From an uncultured Dokdonella sp. (GTDB lineage Bacteria > Pseudomonadota > Gammaproteobacteria > Xanthomonadales > Rhodanobacteraceae): a stretch of DNA of 28,944 bases. The stretch lies in assembly GCA_934526015.1 (NCBI GenBank), contig CAKSZY010000028.1, forward strand, positions 1-28,944, given 5' to 3'. The translations under genes and the position numbers were made by a program. The notes under the pieces are model-generated. The model saw nothing but the letters and a program-made list of their open reading frames with translations. It was not told where the DNA came from and searched no databases. Below are positions 25,898-28,944 of this stretch, in pieces. Positions within the stretch are counted from its first letter, which is position 1. Each line of letters starts with the position of its first letter.

Positions 25898-26725
25898 TCA
25901 GGCCGCAGACGGATGGTCGACCACGCGTGCGAGCGCGACCCAGGCCTGCGGGCCGACCTGTTCGGCACGCGTGCGCGGATCGATGCCGGCGGCCTCGATC
26001 ATCGCCGGCGTGGCCACGCCATCGAGCGCATTGGCGAGGGTCTTCCTGCGCTGGCCGAAGCCGGCGCGCACGACGCGTTCGAGCGCGGCCTGGACGTCGA
26101 GCGGGCGTTCGGCGCGGGGCCGCGGACGCAGCCTGACCACCGCAGAATCGACTTTCGGCGGCGGCCGGAATGCCTGCGGCGGCACTTCGATCAGCGGCTC
26201 GACGCCACAGGCCAGTTGCAGCATGACGCTGAGCCGGCCATAGACCTTGCTGCCCGGCGCCGCCGCCATGCGCTCGACGACTTCCTTCTGCAGCATGAAG
26301 TGCATGTCCTCGATCGCGTCGAGGTGGTCGATGCAGTGGAACAGGATCGGCGAGGAAATGTTGTACGGCAGGTTGCCGACCACGCGCAGCGGCGTGCCGG
26401 CGGCCAGGGCGCCGAAATCGACCGTCAGCACGTCGGCATGGATGATCTCGACCTCGCCGACCCCGGCCGTGCGGGCGGCGATGCGCGGAATCAGGTCGCG
26501 GTCGAGTTCGATGACGGTCAGCGCACCGGCCTCGCGCAGCAGCGGCAGGGTCAGTGCGCCTTCGCCGGGGCCGATCTCGACGAGGCGCTGGCCCGGACGC
26601 GGCGCGATCGCCTGCACGATGCGGCGGATGATGCCGCTGTCGCAGAGGAAGTGCTGGCCGAAGCGCTTGCGCGGCACGTGGCTGCCGCGGTCGGGTGGCG
26701 ATGGGGTTGACGGTGTTCGCTTCAC
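25898..26725 (-). CDS. rsmA: 16S rRNA (A1518/A1519-N6) dimethyltransferase RsmA (KsgA)
   Basis: A 275-residue cytoplasmic methyltransferase that dimethylates two adjacent adenines near the 3' end of 16S rRNA, a late step in 30S maturation. It shows [20 protein letters not shown], motif [17 protein letters not shown], the motif [15 protein letters not shown] and [14 protein letters not shown] near the C-terminal domain. The start is the GTG at 26725, which shares GTGA with the LysR stop; a second GTG at 26677 ([10 protein letters not shown]) has no visible ribosome-binding site. The 16 residues before PRKRFGQ are normal in length for the family. It is co-transcribed with the LysR gene upstream by coupling, an unusual arrangement. 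Confidence 0.95.
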   Translation of the reverse strand: MKRTPSTPSPPDRGSHVPRKRFGQHFLCDSGIIRRIVQAIAPRPGQRLVEIGPGEGALTLPLLREAGALTVIELDRDLIPRIAARTAGVGEVEIIHADVLTVDFGALAAGTPLRVVGNLPYNISSPILFHCIDHLDAIEDMHFMLQKEVVERMAAAPGSKVYGRLSVMLQLACGVEPLIEVPPQAFRPPPKVDSAVVRLRPRPRAERPLDVQAALERVVRAGFGQRRKTLANALDGVATPAMIEAAGIDPRTRAEQVGPQAWVALARVVDHPSAA

Positions 26726-27630
26726 GGATCGGTTCCGGCAGGGTGGGCGCGGTCCGCGGCAATCTGTTCGAGCAGCCAGGCGCGAAAGCAGGCAACGCTC
26801 TCGCGCGAGCCGGCCCGCGGCGGATGCACGAGATGGTACGCGGAGCGGGCCGGCACGCGCTGCACGAACGGTTCGACGAGGGCGCCGCTGCGCAGCTTGT
26901 CGGCGATGAGGGAACGCCGCGCGAGGGCAATGCCCTGGCCGCGGATCGCCGCCTGCAGCGACAGCTCGGTGTCGTCGAACACCGGGCCGCGCACCGCCGC
27001 CTCGATGCCGAGCGCGGCGAACCAGTGTTCCCATTCGTTGCTCTTCAGGCGCAGCAGCGGCAGGCCGGCGAGTTCATCCGGCGCACGCGGCAGGCGGCCC
27101 TGCCGGAACTGCGGGCTGCACACCGGGAAGATCTCGTCGTCGAGGATGCGCTCGCTGACGAGGCCGGGCCACGGACCCTCGCCATAGCGGATCGCCACAT
27201 CGACGCCGTCGGCGCCGAAATCGGCCAGCGCACGGCTGCTCTGCAGGTTGAACTCGATGTGCGGGTTGCGGGTGAGGAAGTCGCCGAGGCGGTCCATCAG
27301 CCAGGCAGCGGCGAACGAGGGCAGTACGCTGACCGTCAGGCCGTGGCCGGCATGGCGTTCGCGCAGGCGGCGCACCGCGGCCGACAGCGCCTCGAAGGCG
27401 GCACGCACGTCGCCGGCCAGTTGCCGTCCGCTGTCGGTCAGGCGCATCTGGCGGCCGTCGCGCTCGAACAGGCGCACGCCGAGATCGGCGTGCAGCTGCT
27501 GGATCTGGTGGCTGACCGCGCCGTGCGTGAGGTGCAGTTCCTCGGCCGCGCGGGTGTAGTTGCAATGGCGCGCGGCGGCCTCGAAGACGCGCAGGGCGCG
27601 CAGCGGCGGCAAACGGTCGATGGCGGCCAT
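26722..27630 (-). CDS. LysR-family transcriptional regulator (GcvA-like)
   Basis: A 302-residue cytoplasmic regulator. The winged HTH is at residues 7-66 (PPLRALRVFEAAARHCNYTRAAEELHLTHGAVSHQIQQLHADLGVRLFERDG), and the effector domain runs from about 92 (LTVSVLPSFAAAWLMDRLGDFLTRNPHI) to 290. The phrases SVLPSFAAAWLMDRL and VDVAIRYGEGPWPGL place it in the GcvA-like branch. It is divergent from the EamA exporter gene with 102 bp between starts, the common LysR layout, so the exporter is the likely target. Its stop overlaps the rsmA start by 4 bp. The ATG at 27630 is used; upstream in-frame codons have no HTH similarity. The ligand is unknown. Confidence 0.92.
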   Translation of the reverse strand: MAAIDRLPPLRALRVFEAAARHCNYTRAAEELHLTHGAVSHQIQQLHADLGVRLFERDGRQMRLTDSGRQLAGDVRAAFEALSAAVRRLRERHAGHGLTVSVLPSFAAAWLMDRLGDFLTRNPHIEFNLQSSRALADFGADGVDVAIRYGEGPWPGLVSERILDDEIFPVCSPQFRQGRLPRAPDELAGLPLLRLKSNEWEHWFAALGIEAAVRGPVFDDTELSLQAAIRGQGIALARRSLIADKLRSGALVEPFVQRVPARSAYHLVHPPRAGSRESVACFRAWLLEQIAADRAHPAGTDP

Positions 27631-27693
27631 AGCGTGAGCCTGATTGACAGTTGCCACGAGAAAATATCGATTCCGGGCGCAATTTGCCAGCCC

Positions 27694-27699
27694 TAGAAT
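27694..27699 (+). promoter_or_regulatory. Candidate -10 box of the EamA gene
   Basis: TAGAAT (5 of 6 matches), 33 bp upstream of the chosen ATG. A TTGACA stands at 27644-27649, too far away (44 bp) to pair with it and without a clear -10 of its own at 17 bp. The gap also holds an imperfect direct repeat, gtgagcYgattga, at 27634-27647 and 27700-27713. Confidence 0.35.
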
Positions 27700-27732
27700 G
27701 TGAGCCCGATTGAACCCATATGGCATTGCACC

Positions 27733-28656
27733 ATGTCTGCCAGCGCCCTCGTCCGCCTCGTCCTGCTCGGCATGATCTGGGGCGCGTCGTTCCTCTTCCA
27801 GCGCATCACCGTGCCGGTGGTCGGCGCACCGTTCACCGCGGCGGTCCGCCTCGCCCTGGCCGCGGTCATGCTGGTGGTGGTGCTGCGCCTGCTCGGGCGA
27901 TCCCTGAACCTGCGCCTGCAATGGCGCGACTGGCTGCTGCTCGGCACGATCAACTCGGCGATCCCGTTCCTCTGTTTCGCCTTTGCCGCTCGCCACCTTC
28001 CGGCCGGCTATCTCGCCGTGATCAACGCCACCGTGCCGCTGCTGACCGTATTGTTCGTGTGGGCCGCGCAACGCACGCCGCCGTCGCTGTCGAAGCGGGT
28101 CGGCGTCGTGGTCGGCCTGGTCGGTGTCGGCGTGCTTGCCCGCTATGGCAGCGTCGCCGTCGATGCCGCCGTGCTCGTCGCCATCGCACTGGCCTTCATC
28201 GCGGCCGCGCTGTATGCATTCAGCGCGCTGTGGATCCGCCGTCGCCACGCCGATTCCGACCCGCTCGTGCTGGCCGGCGCGAGCCAGCTCGGTGCCGCCG
28301 TGGTGATCGCCCCGCTCGGCCTCGCGGCCATGCCGGCGACCCTGCCCGATCCCGGCGTGATCGCCTCGCTGCTCGTGCTCGGACTCGTCTGCACCGGGCT
28401 CGCCTATGCCTTGTACTTCCGCCTGCTGAACGACATCGGCAGCGAGAAGGCGGTGACCAACACCTTCCTCGTGCCGGTATTCGCCCAGCTCTGGGGTGCG
28501 CTGTTCCTCGGCGAACACCTGAGCTTCGCCGGCGGCGTCGGCTTCGCCCTCGTGCTGGTCGCCGTCGCCCTCGTGCTCGAGGTGCTGCCGTGGCGGCGGA
28601 CGGTGAAGCCGCAAATCCGGCCCGACGATGGCGTTGGATCGCGCGGTCTCTCGTAG
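27733..28656 (+). CDS. EamA/DMT-superfamily transporter
   Basis: A 307-residue inner-membrane protein with about ten TM segments in two EamA halves (first about 5-130, second about 145-290). Typical phrases are LVLLGMIWGASFLFQRI (TM1), ATVPLLTVLFVW at the end of the first half, and EKAVTNTFLVPVFAQLWGALFLGEHLSFAGGVGFALVLVAVALV at the end of the second. Likely an exporter of amino acids or other metabolites; the substrate cannot be read. The ATG at 27733 is preferred; a GTG at 27700 would add 11 residues but lies on the -10 box. Its stop codon sits inside a REP-like sequence. It is divergent from the LysR gene, its likely regulator. Confidence 0.9.
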   Translation: MSASALVRLVLLGMIWGASFLFQRITVPVVGAPFTAAVRLALAAVMLVVVLRLLGRSLNLRLQWRDWLLLGTINSAIPFLCFAFAARHLPAGYLAVINATVPLLTVLFVWAAQRTPPSLSKRVGVVVGLVGVGVLARYGSVAVDAAVLVAIALAFIAAALYAFSALWIRRRHADSDPLVLAGASQLGAAVVIAPLGLAAMPATLPDPGVIASLLVLGLVCTGLAYALYFRLLNDIGSEKAVTNTFLVPVFAQLWGALFLGEHLSFAGGVGFALVLVAVALVLEVLPWRRTVKPQIRPDDGVGSRGLS

Positions 28657-28677
28657 AGCCAAGCTTGCCCGGCTGAA
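28651..28677 (+). repeat. Decayed REP element, TCGTAGAGCC...GGCTGAAG family
   Basis: TCGTAGAGCCAAGCTTGCCC followed by GGCTGAAG resembles the unit at 13609-13634. The stem AGCCAAGC/GCCCGGCT has two mismatches, so it is partly decayed. The EamA stop codon TAG is the GTAG of the element. Just downstream lie two small hairpins, GGAGC-AAA-GCTCC (28704-28716) and GCATTCT-GG-AGAATGC (28723-28738), that may end transcription. Confidence 0.6.
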
Positions 28678-28746
28678 GCCTTGACCGAAGCCGCAATCGC
28701 AGCGGAGCAAAGCTCCAAAAATGCATTCTGGAGAATGCGCTTGCTA

Positions 28747-28936
28747 TCCCTTCTCCCCGTGGCGACGGGGAGAAGGTGCGGCGGCAGCCGCGGATGAGGG
28801 GCGCTTCTCTGCTTCACCGGCAAGATCGATGAATCGCCGCTCGCGCACGACTGCAACGCCGATCGCACCCCACCTCCCACGGCCCCTCATCCGGTGCTGC
28901 CGCACCACCTTCTCCCCGCTGCGCGGGGCGAAGGGA
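28747..28936. mobile_element. MITE-like inverted-repeat element (CCCTTCTCCCC...GATGAGGGG)
   Basis: Terminal arms of about 55 bp face each other: left arm 28747-28802 (starts TCCCTTCTCCCCGT, ends GCGGATGAGGGGC), right arm 28882-28936 (starts GCCCCTCATCCGG, ends GGGGCGAAGGGA). Each arm carries its own hairpin, for example CTTCTCCCCGTGGCGACGGG followed by GAGAAG in the left arm. The 79-bp centre has no gene. CCCTTCTCCC/GGATGAGGG repeats of this kind are scattered through many proteobacterial genomes. No target-site duplication is obvious. Confidence 0.65.
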
Positions 28937-28944
28937 CGGCAATC

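Overview
The window is about 28.9 kb of GC-rich DNA (roughly 70% GC in the core genes by hand count of sample lines). It looks like chromosome of a gammaproteobacterium of the Xanthomonadales/Lysobacterales, perhaps close to the Rhodanobacteraceae. The reasons are the lptD-surA-pdxA and lgt-thyA-folA gene sets, the ubiH pair, many GTAG/REP-like palindromes between genes, and an intergenic CTCCGTGTG repeat of a kind I associate with that group. The taxonomic call is an inference.

Layout. 1-455: nested tandem repeat. 456-7670 (minus strand): prfC (RF3), fpr (ferredoxin-NADP reductase), tkt (transketolase), then ubiH and a second UbiH/UbiF/VisC-type hydroxylase overlapping by 4 bp. 7711-9118: an accessory patch holding a REP pair, a toxin-antitoxin pair (PIN toxin placed before an RHH antitoxin), a second REP pair and a gene remnant. 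The part from the antitoxin end to the remnant lies between two identical 37-bp direct repeats. 9152-12127: a secreted 991-aa M14-type metallopeptidase. 12171-12884 (minus): a small channel-like membrane protein with a divergent selectivity filter. 12946-14817: a cobalamin-flavoured set, consisting of a histidine-phosphatase-fold protein whose RHG motif reads CHG, a BtuM-like membrane protein with the expected Cys, and a PduO-type cobalamin adenosyltransferase.

14979-19681: lptD-surA-pdxA (outer-membrane LPS insertion, periplasmic chaperone, vitamin B6 synthesis). 19868-21079: rlmI. 21177-23352: lgt-thyA-folA, joined by two TGATG stop/start overlaps. 23395-24310 (minus): two small uncharacterised membrane proteins. 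24496-27630 (minus): LysR regulator, rsmA, apaG, apaH read in that order, with the LysR stop overlapping the rsmA start. 27733-28656: an EamA/DMT exporter divergent from the LysR gene. 28651-28936: a decayed REP and a 190-bp MITE-like inverted-repeat element.

Most genes are housekeeping. The parts most worth a second look are the repeat-bounded toxin-antitoxin segment with an apparently leaderless, palindrome-covered promoter, the cobalamin trio with its altered phosphatase, the split of the usual lptD-surA-pdxA-rsmA-apaG-apaH block, and the LysR-rsmA coupling. I did not see tRNA or rRNA genes, insertion sequences, a CRISPR array or prophage genes.
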